From Candidatus Pelagibacter sp. (GTDB lineage: Bacteria > Pseudomonadota > Alphaproteobacteria > Pelagibacterales > Pelagibacteraceae): 46,186 bases of DNA. Position numbers and translations under genes: made by a program. This document shows, in pieces, positions 33,956 through 42,900 of this stretch. Position 1 is the first letter of the stretch, and the number at the start of each line of letters is the position of its first letter. The notes beneath the pieces are model-generated. The model made no database searches. It had not been told where the DNA came from and saw only the letters and a list, made by a program, of their open reading frames with translations. The stretch covers positions 1-46,186 of the forward strand of contig NZIO01000003.1 in assembly GCA_002689925.1 (NCBI GenBank). Direction: 5' to 3'.

Positions 33956-35984
33956 AATTTTTTAATTTTCTTTGTAATCTTTTCCATCCTGGGCTTTCAA
34001 TACCATCTTCATATTCAAAATCTTGGTTAAAATCAAAATCTTCTTTTGTAATACTTTCTTGATTATTTTGCTCAATATTTGCTTTAGGTAGCTCATCTAT
34101 AAATCTTGATGGCAAAGACTCTAACCACTCACCACGATAAACCCTTCCCATAGAAAAAGAGATATAAGCTTCTTTTTTTGCTCTAGTAATACCAACATAG
34201 GCAAGTCGTCTTTCTTCCTCTAAAGCCTTATCACCTTTTTCTTCTAAAGATTTTTGATGTGGAAAAAGTCCTTCTTCCCATCCTGGTAAAAAAACAACAT
34301 CAAACTCTAAACCTTTTGAGGCATGAATAGTCATTAGATTTATTTTTTCTCCATTCCAGTCCTCATCAATAGATGTTGCTAAGGTAACATGTTCTAAAAA
34401 TCCTTGCAGATTGTCAAAATCTTGCATTGCTCTAATTAGTTCTTTTAAATTTTCTAATCTTCCTTCATTTTCAAAATCTTTTTTATCTTTTAACATTTTT
34501 GAATAACCAGATTCATCAAGAATTATTTCCATTAATTCAAAATGTTTTTTATTTTTTAAATCTTCTCTCCACTTTTTAAATAAATTTAATATATTTAATA
34601 AACTAACCTTTGCCTTAGCTTTAATCTTATTTTGTTCAATGAGTTCAAAAGCTGCATCTTCTAAAGTCTTTTTATTTTGTCTAGCCCAATCGTGTAATAA
34701 TTTTACTGTTGTATCGCCAATAGATCTTCGTGGAACATTGATGATTCTTTCAAAAGCGAGATCATCATTTTTTTGATAAACTATTCTTAAATAAGCAATA
34801 CTATCTTTAACCTCAGCTCTATCATAAAATTTTGTTCCTCCAACTACTCTATAGCCCATACCTATTTTTAAAAATCTTTCTTCGAATTCTCTTGTTTGAA
34901 ATATAGCTCTTACAAGTATTGAAACATTATTTAATGAATATTTTTTTTTTATTTTATTTTCAATAATATCGCTCACATTTGTTGCTTCATCTCTTCCAGT
35001 TTTATAACAATTTAATTTAACTAATTCACCACTTTGTCCCGCTGTCCATAGCTTCTTTCCTAATCGACCATTATTATTTGATATGAGTCCTGAAGCTGTA
35101 CTTAAAATATTTTGGGTAGATCTATAATTTTGTTCTAGTTTAAAAATTTTACTATTTTTATATAATTTATCAAAAGTTAAAAAATTTTTTATTTCTGCAC
35201 CTCTCCAGCTATAGATTGACTGGTCGTCATCTCCTACGCAGCAAATATTATTATTAACTTTTGTTAATAAGTTTAACCACTTGCTTTGTATAAAATTTGT
35301 ATCTTGATATTCGTCTACTAAAATATATTTAAAATTTTTAGAATATAAATTTAAAATATCCTGATTATTTTCAAATAAAACAACACAAAGTAAAATTAGA
35401 TCACCAAAGTCACAAGTATTTAATATCTTAAGTCTTTCTTGATAAAATTTATAAACATTTAAAACAGCCCTTTCTAAAGGTAGATTTTTTGCCACAATAA
35501 CATCTTGAGGCAATAAACCTTTATTTTTCCATTTATCAATATAAGATAAAATAAATTTTGGTGACAATTTTTTAACATCTATATTTTCTGCTTTACAAAT
35601 ATTTTTAATCAGTCGTGACTGGTCATCTTTATCTATAATTGTAAAGTTAGAATTTAGACCAACAGCTTTAGCATGTCTTCTTAAAAACTTTGCACTAATC
35701 GAATGAAAAGTCCCCAACCAAGGTAAAGAATTAATATTTTTATCTAAACTCAAACCAATTCTATTTTGCATTTCTCTTGCAGCTTTATTTGTAAATGTTA
35801 CACATAGAATTTGACTCGCCCAGGCTTTTTTTTCATTGATTATATGGACAACTCTTGAAGTCAAGACTTTTGTTTTTCCTGATCCAGCTCCCGCAACTAT
35901 TAAACAAGGCCCATCTAAATACGTTGTAGCTTCTTTTTGAATATTGTTTAAAAGATTTAAGTAATTTAATTTACTATTTTTCAT
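33948..35984 (-). CDS. uvrD: UvrD/PcrA-type DNA helicase
   Basis: A 678-residue superfamily 1A 3'-5' helicase for nucleotide-excision and mismatch repair and for clearing RecA filaments. Motif I is GAGSGKTKVL (32-41). Motif Ia TFTNKAAREM, motif II VDEYQDTN, motif III GDDDQSIYSWRGAE, motif IV EQNYRST, motif V LMTIHASKGLEFDVVFLPG and motif VI EERRLAYVGITRAK are all intact. It is shorter than E. coli UvrD (720), with a reduced C-terminus ending in SPGWKRLQRKL, a recognisable end-segment that binds RNA polymerase in some UvrD proteins. No LexA box lies within the 62 bp upstream. It diverges from the AsmA-like gene. Confidence 0.95.
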   Translation of the reverse strand: MKNSKLNYLNLLNNIQKEATTYLDGPCLIVAGAGSGKTKVLTSRVVHIINEKKAWASQILCVTFTNKAAREMQNRIGLSLDKNINSLPWLGTFHSISAKFLRRHAKAVGLNSNFTIIDKDDQSRLIKNICKAENIDVKKLSPKFILSYIDKWKNKGLLPQDVIVAKNLPLERAVLNVYKFYQERLKILNTCDFGDLILLCVVLFENNQDILNLYSKNFKYILVDEYQDTNFIQSKWLNLLTKVNNNICCVGDDDQSIYSWRGAEIKNFLTFDKLYKNSKIFKLEQNYRSTQNILSTASGLISNNNGRLGKKLWTAGQSGELVKLNCYKTGRDEATNVSDIIENKIKKKYSLNNVSILVRAIFQTREFEERFLKIGMGYRVVGGTKFYDRAEVKDSIAYLRIVYQKNDDLAFERIINVPRRSIGDTTVKLLHDWARQNKKTLEDAAFELIEQNKIKAKAKVSLLNILNLFKKWREDLKNKKHFELMEIILDESGYSKMLKDKKDFENEGRLENLKELIRAMQDFDNLQGFLEHVTLATSIDEDWNGEKINLMTIHASKGLEFDVVFLPGWEEGLFPHQKSLEEKGDKALEEERRLAYVGITRAKKEAYISFSMGRVYRGEWLESLPSRFIDELPKANIEQNNQESITKEDFDFNQDFEYEDGIESPGWKRLQRKLKNYE

Positions 35985-36046
35985 TTTGGTTATATTTTAT
36001 ATTTTTTTTATAAACTTTACACTCGGCAAATTGTATTTAATACACA

Positions 36047-37465
36047 ATGAACGAAACACTTAAAAGATATCAATTCTTCACACTATATGTATTAGGGTTT
36101 ATATTTTTTGTTGTTTTTATTTACTTAAGTATCCCTTTATTTTTTGATTATGGTAAATCAAAAGAGAATATTAAAGAACAAATTTATAAAAATTTTCAGA
36201 TTAAAATAGATATTAAAGGAGATATCAAATATAGATATTTACCTTATCCTCATTTGAGGATAGAGAAAGTAGAAATAAAAGATTATTTTGGTAATAAAAA
36301 AATAAATTCAAAAATAAAAGAGATTAAAGTACTAATACCTTTTACAAAACTTAAAAACATAAATAAATTTTCTTTTAATAAATTATTAATTAATAAAGGA
36401 AATTTTACTTTTGATTTAAATAATTTAAATTCGAATATAAAATATTTTATTAATAATTTTAAATCAAATCCAATAATAATTTCAAAAAGTAAATTCAATT
36501 TTTATGATAGGGGTAAGATAATTTTTTTTATAGATAATGTTGAATTTAAAAATCAAAGATTAAAAGGAAAGTTTATAAATGATGAGATCTCTATCCAAAT
36601 TAAAGAGGTAAAGAAAAATTTTAAAGATTTAAAATTATTTATAAAATTAAAAGATTTAGGTATTTCCTCTGTTATTAATTTTAAAGATTATAAGAATTTT
36701 GATAAAGATTTAATTGGAAACGCTCAAATTAATTATAAAACCCAAACAATCACATCAGAGTTTTTATTTAATAAAAATTTTTTGAATTTAACAAATACAA
36801 AGTTTGCAAATCATCTTTTTAATGGCCAGTTAGATGGTAAGATTAATATTTATCCATTTTTCTTTTTTGATATTAATATGGATATAGATAAATTAAATTT
36901 TTCTCGTTTTATTAAATTTTTGAAAAAAAATAATTATACTAAAGATAACAATTACTTTAAATTAAATAATAAATTTAATGGAAATTTAAACCTTGATGTT
37001 AAAAAAATTTATTCTGGGAGTAAACTTATAAAATCAATCGAGTCAGAATTAGAATTTGTAAATGGAGGGGCTAAAATACACAAATTAGTTATGGATTTAG
37101 GTAAAATTGGAGCTAGTGATATTACCGGCGAGTTATTAAACAATGATCAATTTTCAAAATTAATTTTTCAACAAAATGTTTATATAGATAAATTAAGTAA
37201 ATTCTATAATAAATTTCGATTGTTTAATTCAAACGGTAAAAATACTGGAACTTTACATTTATCTGCAATTTTAAATTTTAAAACCTTCAAACTCAACTTA
37301 ATTGAGGCTTCAGGATTAGTAGCAGATAAAAATAAACTATTTGATGATGAATATAAAAAATTTATACAAAGAAATATAAATTTAGTTTTACTTGAAGAGG
37401 GATTGGTTAGTTTGTTTAATTTTAAAAAATTAAGTGAAGTTTTAAAAATAATTCAAGATAATTAA
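36047..37465 (+). CDS. AsmA-family-like membrane-anchored protein
   Basis: A 472-residue protein with one N-terminal membrane segment (about 13-31) and a long periplasmic part rich in beta-strands, Lys, Asn and Phe. The opening (IYLSIPLFFDYGKSKENIKEQIYK, then LPYPHLRIEKVEI) is characteristic of AsmA-like proteins, which have an N-terminal helix and repeating beta groove. Some family members have been linked to lipid transport between the membranes or to outer-membrane protein assembly. At 472 residues it is a small member. It diverges from uvrD, and a hairpin with a T-run lies just after its stop. Family assignment is moderate and function is inferred. Confidence 0.68.
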   Translation: MNETLKRYQFFTLYVLGFIFFVVFIYLSIPLFFDYGKSKENIKEQIYKNFQIKIDIKGDIKYRYLPYPHLRIEKVEIKDYFGNKKINSKIKEIKVLIPFTKLKNINKFSFNKLLINKGNFTFDLNNLNSNIKYFINNFKSNPIIISKSKFNFYDRGKIIFFIDNVEFKNQRLKGKFINDEISIQIKEVKKNFKDLKLFIKLKDLGISSVINFKDYKNFDKDLIGNAQINYKTQTITSEFLFNKNFLNLTNTKFANHLFNGQLDGKINIYPFFFFDINMDIDKLNFSRFIKFLKKNNYTKDNNYFKLNNKFNGNLNLDVKKIYSGSKLIKSIESELEFVNGGAKIHKLVMDLGKIGASDITGELLNNDQFSKLIFQQNVYIDKLSKFYNKFRLFNSNGKNTGTLHLSAILNFKTFKLNLIEASGLVADKNKLFDDEYKKFIQRNINLVLLEEGLVSLFNFKKLSEVLKIIQDN

Positions 37466-37466
37466 A

Positions 37467-38855
37467 TTAAAATGGATTAACCATTTTTTTTGGATCTACA
37501 ATTTTATCATATTCTTTTTCATTAATTAAACCGGATTTAACAGCCTCTTTTTTTAATGTAGTTCCATTCTTTAATGCAGTTTTTGCTATTTTTGCAGCAT
37601 TGTCATAACCAACTTTAGGTGCAAGAGCAGTAACAAGCATTAGAGAATTATCTAAAAGCTCTTTAATTCTTTTTTTATTAGCCTTTATGCCTTTAACACA
37701 ATAGTTTGCAAAACTTTTTGAAGAATCAGCCATTATATGAATAGATTGTAAAATATTGTGTATGATTAATGGTTTAAAAACATTTAGTTCAAAATGACCA
37801 TGTGATCCTGCCATTGTAATACCATTATGATTTCCAATTACTTTGACACATACCATTGTTACTGCCTCACATTGAGTTGGGTTAACTTTTCCAGGCATAA
37901 TTGATGACCCTGGTTCATTTTCTGGTAAAACTAACTCTCCATAACCTGCTCTAGGACCAGATCCTAAAAATCTGATATCATTTGCAATTTTCATTAAACA
38001 TACAGCAGTAGTGTTCATTGTTCCAGAAAAGTTAACTATAGCATCATGAGAAGCTAACGATGCAAATTTATTTTTAGCTGGCTTAAATGGTATTTTAGTC
38101 ATTTTTTTTAATTCTAATATAATTTTTTTGTCAAAACCTTTTCTGGTATTTAGTCCTGTGCCAACCGCAGTACCACCTTGAGCTAAAAAATATATTTCTT
38201 GAAGAGCAATTTCTATTCTTTTAATGCACTTGCTTAATTGTGCGTGATATCCAGAAAATTCTTGTCCTAATGTTATGGGAGTTGCGTCTTGGAGATGAGT
38301 TCGGCCAATTTTAATAATCTTATTAAATTGCTTTGTTTTTCTTTCTAACTCAGTATTTAGTAATGTTAAATAAGGAAGCAATTTTTCTTTAGTTTTAATT
38401 GCAATTGCCATATGCATTGCTGATGGAAAAACATCATTAGTTGATTGTGATTTATTTACATGATCGTTAGGATGTACAGGTTTTTTGCTGCCTAGCTTGC
38501 CACCAAGTATTTCATTAGCTCTATTAGCAATCACTTCATTTACATTCATATTAGTTTGAGTTCCCGAACCAGTTTGCCAAACTTTAAGAGGGAAATGATC
38601 TATAAGTTTACCAGATATAATTTCATTTGAAGCTTTTATAATTGCTTTGCTAATTTTTTTATCTATGTCACCACTCTTTGCATGTACAATAGCAGCTGCT
38701 TTTTTAATCATTGCAATAGATTTAATAACTATTGGTCTTACTAAAAAATCACCAATATCAAAATGTATGTTAGATCTTTGAGTAGAGGCTCCCCAATATT
38801 TATCGCTTGGGACTTTGATTTTACCTATACTATCGTGCTCTATTCTATATTTCAT
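37467..38855 (-). CDS. fumC: Class II fumarate hydratase
   Basis: A 462-residue TCA-cycle enzyme interconverting fumarate and malate without an iron-sulfur cluster. Its opening [26 protein letters not shown] is typical. The binding motifs [18 protein letters not shown] and [21 protein letters not shown] are present. The superfamily signature [15 protein letters not shown] (about 316-330) contains the catalytic lid serine. Length equals that of E. coli FumC closely. It follows the GT-C-like gene on the same strand after 57 bp, with direct repeats ATATGTTTA in the gap. Aspartate ammonia-lyase is a relative, but the N-terminal motifs favour fumarase. Confidence 0.96.
   Translation of the reverse strand: MKYRIEHDSIGKIKVPSDKYWGASTQRSNIHFDIGDFLVRPIVIKSIAMIKKAAAIVHAKSGDIDKKISKAIIKASNEIISGKLIDHFPLKVWQTGSGTQTNMNVNEVIANRANEILGGKLGSKKPVHPNDHVNKSQSTNDVFPSAMHMAIAIKTKEKLLPYLTLLNTELERKTKQFNKIIKIGRTHLQDATPITLGQEFSGYHAQLSKCIKRIEIALQEIYFLAQGGTAVGTGLNTRKGFDKKIILELKKMTKIPFKPAKNKFASLASHDAIVNFSGTMNTTAVCLMKIANDIRFLGSGPRAGYGELVLPENEPGSSIMPGKVNPTQCEAVTMVCVKVIGNHNGITMAGSHGHFELNVFKPLIIHNILQSIHIMADSSKSFANYCVKGIKANKKRIKELLDNSLMLVTALAPKVGYDNAAKIAKTALKNGTTLKKEAVKSGLINEKEYDKIVDPKKMVNPF
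37469..37491 (+). terminator. Terminator-like hairpin after the AsmA-like gene
   Basis: A 7-bp stem (AAAATGG / CCATTTT) with a 5-nt loop leads into a run of eight T (37484-37491). It starts 4 bp after the AsmA-like stop and lies within the last codons of convergent fumC. The stem is short and AT-rich, so strength is uncertain. Confidence 0.5.
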
Positions 38856-38912
38856 AATTTATAAATACACATCATATCAATATGTTTAAAATATGTTTAA
38901 TACAAGTAAACT

Positions 38913-40526
38913 TTAATCTTTTAAACTAATAATATTATAATGTTTAGTTTTCCTTACTTTTATTTTTGGATTATCACACTTATATTTAGAATATAGGCAA
39001 TCACTTTTTCTAATAAGTGTGGGTTCATAAAACCAAGGAAAATTTGTATATTTGTTCTCGTCACTTCGATTTAATTCTTTATTAATTCTGTCAATATTTT
39101 TTATATTAAATAGTAAAAGAGTTATTACAAAAACTATTTTAAAATTTTTAATAGAAATACTTTGAACATTTTTAGAAAATAGGTTTAATAAGCTATAAAT
39201 AAAAATAATTATTACTGTTGAACCAAATCTTAATTGAGGAATAAGACTAAACCAAAGCAATATAGATAAAGAGGATAAACCAAAAAGCACTATTTTTTTG
39301 GTAGAAAAATTATATTTAGTAAAGTTTTTTCCTATCAGAAATAAAATAATTAGATAATAAAATATAAAGATTAACAAATGTTCAAATATTTTATAAAAAA
39401 AATGTTGATTGATCCAATTATCTACCCAATTAAAATTTTTTAAATATATCTCTTTTTCAATGCTTTTATCCTTTGACTGATGAGCAAAAGATTTTGCCCA
39501 GTATATTACAATGTTTTGTACTTTTTTTAGTTCATTTTTATCAATGGACCAGCTAACTATTTTTTTGTTTAAACAAGTGTTATTTAATGGGTAAAAAACA
39601 CATCCAGTTTTTATGAAACTATTTCCTATAATAGTAAAAATTAGAAAAAAAAGTAATGAAATAACTAAAAAATTTTTTTTTAAATTAGATAATAAATTTT
39701 TAAATATATCTTTATTATATAATAAAAAGATTATAGGAAAAAATAAAATAGATGTTATTTTAACACAAATGGCAAAAATAAAATAATTAATTAACTTTAA
39801 CTTTTCTCTGAATAAAAAATAATTAGAATCAATTATTTGAACAAAAAGATATAACAAAATAAATTGTGCTACATAGTCATATCCAAATTCACTAAGTCTT
39901 GTAAATTTTAAAATACAAAATAATAATAGCGTTGAGTAAAAAATTTTATTATTAACATGTTGTTTTTTATCATTAATTAAATGATATAAATGACCTAACA
40001 AAGATACAAAAATTAAAAAACTCGGCAGGTGAAATAATTTAAAACCAAAATAGGGTACATAAAAAATAATTTGAATATATGTAAAAATAGATGAATAAGC
40101 GTATCGAGGAGATAGATTTGCCAAACCTAGTTGCAGCTTAACTTCTGTTAATTCTTTTAAGTGTAAAAAGTGATATAATACAAAATCATCATGACTTTTA
40201 GATATTAATAACCCCACAAAAAATAAAGATAAGAATAAAAAATCTTGCTTTATTTTGTTTTGAAATTTTTGATGTTTTATAAAAATAATAAGGCCAAATA
40301 TAAGTAGAAAAACATTAAAATATTTATTAGTATCTAAAAATAAATAAATTAAAAAACTTAATATTAATAATAATAAAAAACCATCAAAGCACAGTTGAAA
40401 ATTATTTTTGTGGAAATTGTCTTTATATATATATTTATTTAAAATTATTCCATATCCAGCTATGCAAGAAAATGATAATATATAAACTGAAAAAAATAAT
40501 AAAATATCAATCAATTTAAAAATCAT
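38913..40526 (-). CDS. Polytopic GT-C-like membrane protein, function unknown
   Basis: A 537-residue integral membrane protein with about eleven to thirteen hydrophobic segments and a short soluble C-terminus. After the first helices it has KSHDDFVLYHFLHLKELTEVKLQLGLANLSPRYAYSS-type residues (split here by description), meaning an acidic pair DD followed by YHF and a GL-x-N-x-SPRY segment. This recalls the LIC_10190-like and related GT-C membrane proteins, whose acidic residues in the first external loop are catalytic. It would act with polyprenyl-linked sugars in surface glycan synthesis. Its start codon overlaps the divergent GT2 gene by 2 bp. The family is tentative and the substrate unknown. 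Confidence 0.6.
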   Translation of the reverse strand: MIFKLIDILLFFSVYILSFSCIAGYGIILNKYIYKDNFHKNNFQLCFDGFLLLLILSFLIYLFLDTNKYFNVFLLIFGLIIFIKHQKFQNKIKQDFLFLSLFFVGLLISKSHDDFVLYHFLHLKELTEVKLQLGLANLSPRYAYSSIFTYIQIIFYVPYFGFKLFHLPSFLIFVSLLGHLYHLINDKKQHVNNKIFYSTLLLFCILKFTRLSEFGYDYVAQFILLYLFVQIIDSNYFLFREKLKLINYFIFAICVKITSILFFPIIFLLYNKDIFKNLLSNLKKNFLVISLLFFLIFTIIGNSFIKTGCVFYPLNNTCLNKKIVSWSIDKNELKKVQNIVIYWAKSFAHQSKDKSIEKEIYLKNFNWVDNWINQHFFYKIFEHLLIFIFYYLIILFLIGKNFTKYNFSTKKIVLFGLSSLSILLWFSLIPQLRFGSTVIIIFIYSLLNLFSKNVQSISIKNFKIVFVITLLLFNIKNIDRINKELNRSDENKYTNFPWFYEPTLIRKSDCLYSKYKCDNPKIKVRKTKHYNIISLKD

Positions 40527-41214
40527 GAAAATTTCTGTAATAGTTCCTTGTTATAATGAAGAAAAATATATAATTGAAGTTCTTAAAAAGATAAACTTAC
40601 AAAAAAATACTTTCAACATCGAAATTATTGTATCAGATGACAAATCAACTGATAATACATTAGATATTTTAAAAAATTCATCTAACTTATATGATAAATT
40701 GGTAATAGGTGAGGTAAATAAAGGAAAGGGGGCTGCAATTAAACTAGCACTTGAGAAGGTAACAGGAGATATAACTTTAATACAAGATGCTGATTTAGAG
40801 TATTCACCTGAGGATTATAAAAAATTATTATTACCTTTTTTTGAAAAAAAAGCTGATGTAGTTTATGGATCTAGATTTTCTGGATCATCAGAAAAAAGAA
40901 TTTTGTACTTTCATCATAGAATTGCAAATTTTTTAATAACTCTTTTTTCAAATTTATTAACTAATTTAAATTTTCAAGATATAGAAACTGGTTACAAGGT
41001 TTTTAAAACTGATATTTTAAAAAGATTAAACTTAAAAGAAGACTCATTTGGTTTTGAGGTTGAGGTTACTCAAAAAATTGCAAAACTAAACTTAAAGATA
41101 TTTGAAGTTGGCATTTCATACTCTGGCAGAACATATTTGGAAGGAAAGAAAATTACTACCATTGATGCTTTTAAAGCAATTTATTGTATAATTAAGTATA
41201 GGTTTACTAAATAA
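40525..41214 (+). CDS. GT2 glycosyltransferase, polyprenyl-phosphate sugar synthase-like
   Basis: A 229-residue GT-A inverting transferase with no clear membrane segment apart from a short hydrophobic stretch around 139-150. Motifs are ISVIVPCYNEEKYI at the N-terminus, VSDDKSTDNT for nucleotide binding, NKGKGAAIKLAL, the metal site IQDADLEYSPEDY, YGSRFSG, and the ETGYKVF/FGFEVEVT blocks. This profile is the DPM1-like group that makes polyprenyl-phosphate-mannose or -glucose. It would supply a lipid-linked sugar to GT-C enzymes such as the one encoded divergently. The start codons of the two genes overlap, so they cannot be regulated by separate leaders. Confidence 0.85.
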   Translation: MKISVIVPCYNEEKYIIEVLKKINLQKNTFNIEIIVSDDKSTDNTLDILKNSSNLYDKLVIGEVNKGKGAAIKLALEKVTGDITLIQDADLEYSPEDYKKLLLPFFEKKADVVYGSRFSGSSEKRILYFHHRIANFLITLFSNLLTNLNFQDIETGYKVFKTDILKRLNLKEDSFGFEVEVTQKIAKLNLKIFEVGISYSGRTYLEGKKITTIDAFKAIYCIIKYRFTK

Positions 41215-41287
41215 ACTTTATTAATATAGACAAAACAACACTTTTTTTGATAGATTTTTTTAAAAAAATTGTTAGATTTTACTTATT

Positions 41288-42169
41288 ATGAAAATAGTAA
41301 CTAAATTATTTTTAATTATTTTCTTAACAGCTTCAATTCAGCATCATAGCTATGCTGAAGGAAATTTGAAAAAAGATTTAAATAAAATCTCCCAATATGT
41401 TCATGAGTTGATACCTGGGGATGGAATAACAGAATTTGACTTTAAATCCAAAGAGTCTAGAGAACCAAGTTTTTCAATTTTAGCAGTTAGAGATATTGCA
41501 AAAAGTGAAAGAAGTAATTTTTTTACCCAATTTAGTTTACAAAACAACGATGTAGGGAGTGACGAAAGATATATTGCAAACTTAGGATTTGGTTATAGAG
41601 GCCTAAGTCAAGACGAATCCACAATGATAGGTTTAAATGGTTTTTATGATCGTGAACTTACAGAAGATCATGAAAGACTTGGCATTGGTATGGAACTTAG
41701 AGGTTCACTTTTTGAATTTAATATAAATAAGTATTTTAGATTGTCTAAGGCTAAAAATGTTAGTGGAACAGAAGAACAAGCACTTGGAGGAACCGATTAC
41801 AATGCTAGAGGTCCTTTACCACATATGCCTTGGGCAAAGTTTAGTTGGACTGGATATAACCATGAAAAGGATGAAGCTGCTTCACACACGAGAGGAAATA
41901 TTTATGCAGTTGAAATGGCTTTAACACCTTATTTACAATTTGATTTTGGTAGAGATATAGGACATGGTTTTGATGGACCAACTAATGTCGCAAATTTAAC
42001 ATATAAATATCCACCAAATAATAATATTACAACTTTAGTAGATGGCCTTTGGGATTCAAATATCTTTGAAGATCAAAGCTCAATGAAAGGACATCTTTCT
42101 GATAAGGTGAAAAGAAATAATGTTATAACAGTGGAAATACAAGGAGCGGTGATTATTACATCACAATAG
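41288..42169 (+). CDS. Inverse-autotransporter-type beta-barrel protein without passenger
   Basis: A 293-residue exported protein. Residues 1 to about 23 are a signal peptide ending SYA. The mature part matches the inverse autotransporter (intimin/invasin) beta-domain: PSFSILAVRDI, NFFTQFSLQNN, YIANLGFGYRGLSQDESTMIGLNGFYDREL (described in parts: ANLGFGYR 97-104, MIGLNGFYD 113-121), LGIGMELRG and TPYLQFDFGRDIG. In intimin and invasin this barrel sits in the outer membrane and exports a C-terminal passenger. Here the protein ends soon after the last strands, in VITVEIQGAVIITSQ, so no passenger is encoded. A secreted-protein gene starts 4 bp later, and the two are probably one operon. Confidence 0.78.
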   Translation: MKIVTKLFLIIFLTASIQHHSYAEGNLKKDLNKISQYVHELIPGDGITEFDFKSKESREPSFSILAVRDIAKSERSNFFTQFSLQNNDVGSDERYIANLGFGYRGLSQDESTMIGLNGFYDRELTEDHERLGIGMELRGSLFEFNINKYFRLSKAKNVSGTEEQALGGTDYNARGPLPHMPWAKFSWTGYNHEKDEAASHTRGNIYAVEMALTPYLQFDFGRDIGHGFDGPTNVANLTYKYPPNNNITTLVDGLWDSNIFEDQSSMKGHLSDKVKRNNVITVEIQGAVIITSQ

Positions 42170-42173
42170 GTAT

Positions 42174-42860
42174 ATGCATTTAACAAAAAAAATATTTTTA
42201 ATTTTAATAAGTTTATTAGTTTTTAAATCTTCAGCTTATGCAGCCACTGGAGAAGCCACAGAATATAAAATTACAATGACATATTTAGTAATGTGTGAAG
42301 ATGGAAGCACCTTGGCTACATGTAAAAACCCTGTGAAATTAGGAAGTGGAGAATCTGGTAGTATTGATATTGCTAACACAGCAGCGGGCGCTACAGCAGC
42401 TCAATATGGAAGTTTAGTTGCACTTAAGGCTGGCATAAAATACACACACATGAAAGTTACGATGAAAAGAGCAATTACTATTAAAGGGAATGTAGGAACC
42501 TGTTATACCAAAACAGGCAACAATGGAACTGCATCTACTACTGCGGCTGGATCAACTAGTAGTGGAGATCTTGGATCTACAACAGCATACATGGCAGTAG
42601 TTGGTAAGGGCAATGGTGATGAGATTAGATCAGCAGCAGAATCAAACGGTTCAGGAGCAGCTGATGCTGGAGAAATTGAAGCAGGTCATGAATATTTGAA
42701 TTATACAATGGCGATAACACCAATAGTTATAACTACAAGAATTCCAGTAACAAAATTGGCATTTGGAACTACTAATGCTTTAGGCTTGGCAAGTTCTTGT
42801 ACTAGCACATCTACTGGTCTTTATGGTGCTGAGCCAGATGTAAATATTTCTTTTCAGTAA
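42174..42860 (+). CDS. Secreted small-residue-rich protein of unknown function
   Basis: A 228-residue protein with a clear signal peptide (hydrophobic 7-17, cleavage after AYA, residue 23). The mature part is rich in Gly, Ala, Ser and Thr, poor in Lys for this genome, and has four cysteines (Cys41, Cys50, Cys110, Cys209), which could form two disulfides in the periplasm or outside the cell. A low-complexity Gly/Ser/Thr region spans about 110-170. It resembles no family I recognise. The DNA composition differs sharply: hand counts of 42361-42420 and 42541-42600 give 45% and 48% G+C. It starts 4 bp after the beta-barrel gene, which suggests it is the barrel's substrate or partner. Confidence 0.75.
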   Translation: MHLTKKIFLILISLLVFKSSAYAATGEATEYKITMTYLVMCEDGSTLATCKNPVKLGSGESGSIDIANTAAGATAAQYGSLVALKAGIKYTHMKVTMKRAITIKGNVGTCYTKTGNNGTASTTAAGSTSSGDLGSTTAYMAVVGKGNGDEIRSAAESNGSGAADAGEIEAGHEYLNYTMAITPIVITTRIPVTKLAFGTTNALGLASSCTSTSTGLYGAEPDVNISFQ

Positions 42861-42900
42861 TTAAAAGTATATATTTTTCAATAATTTTTAACTTTTTTTT

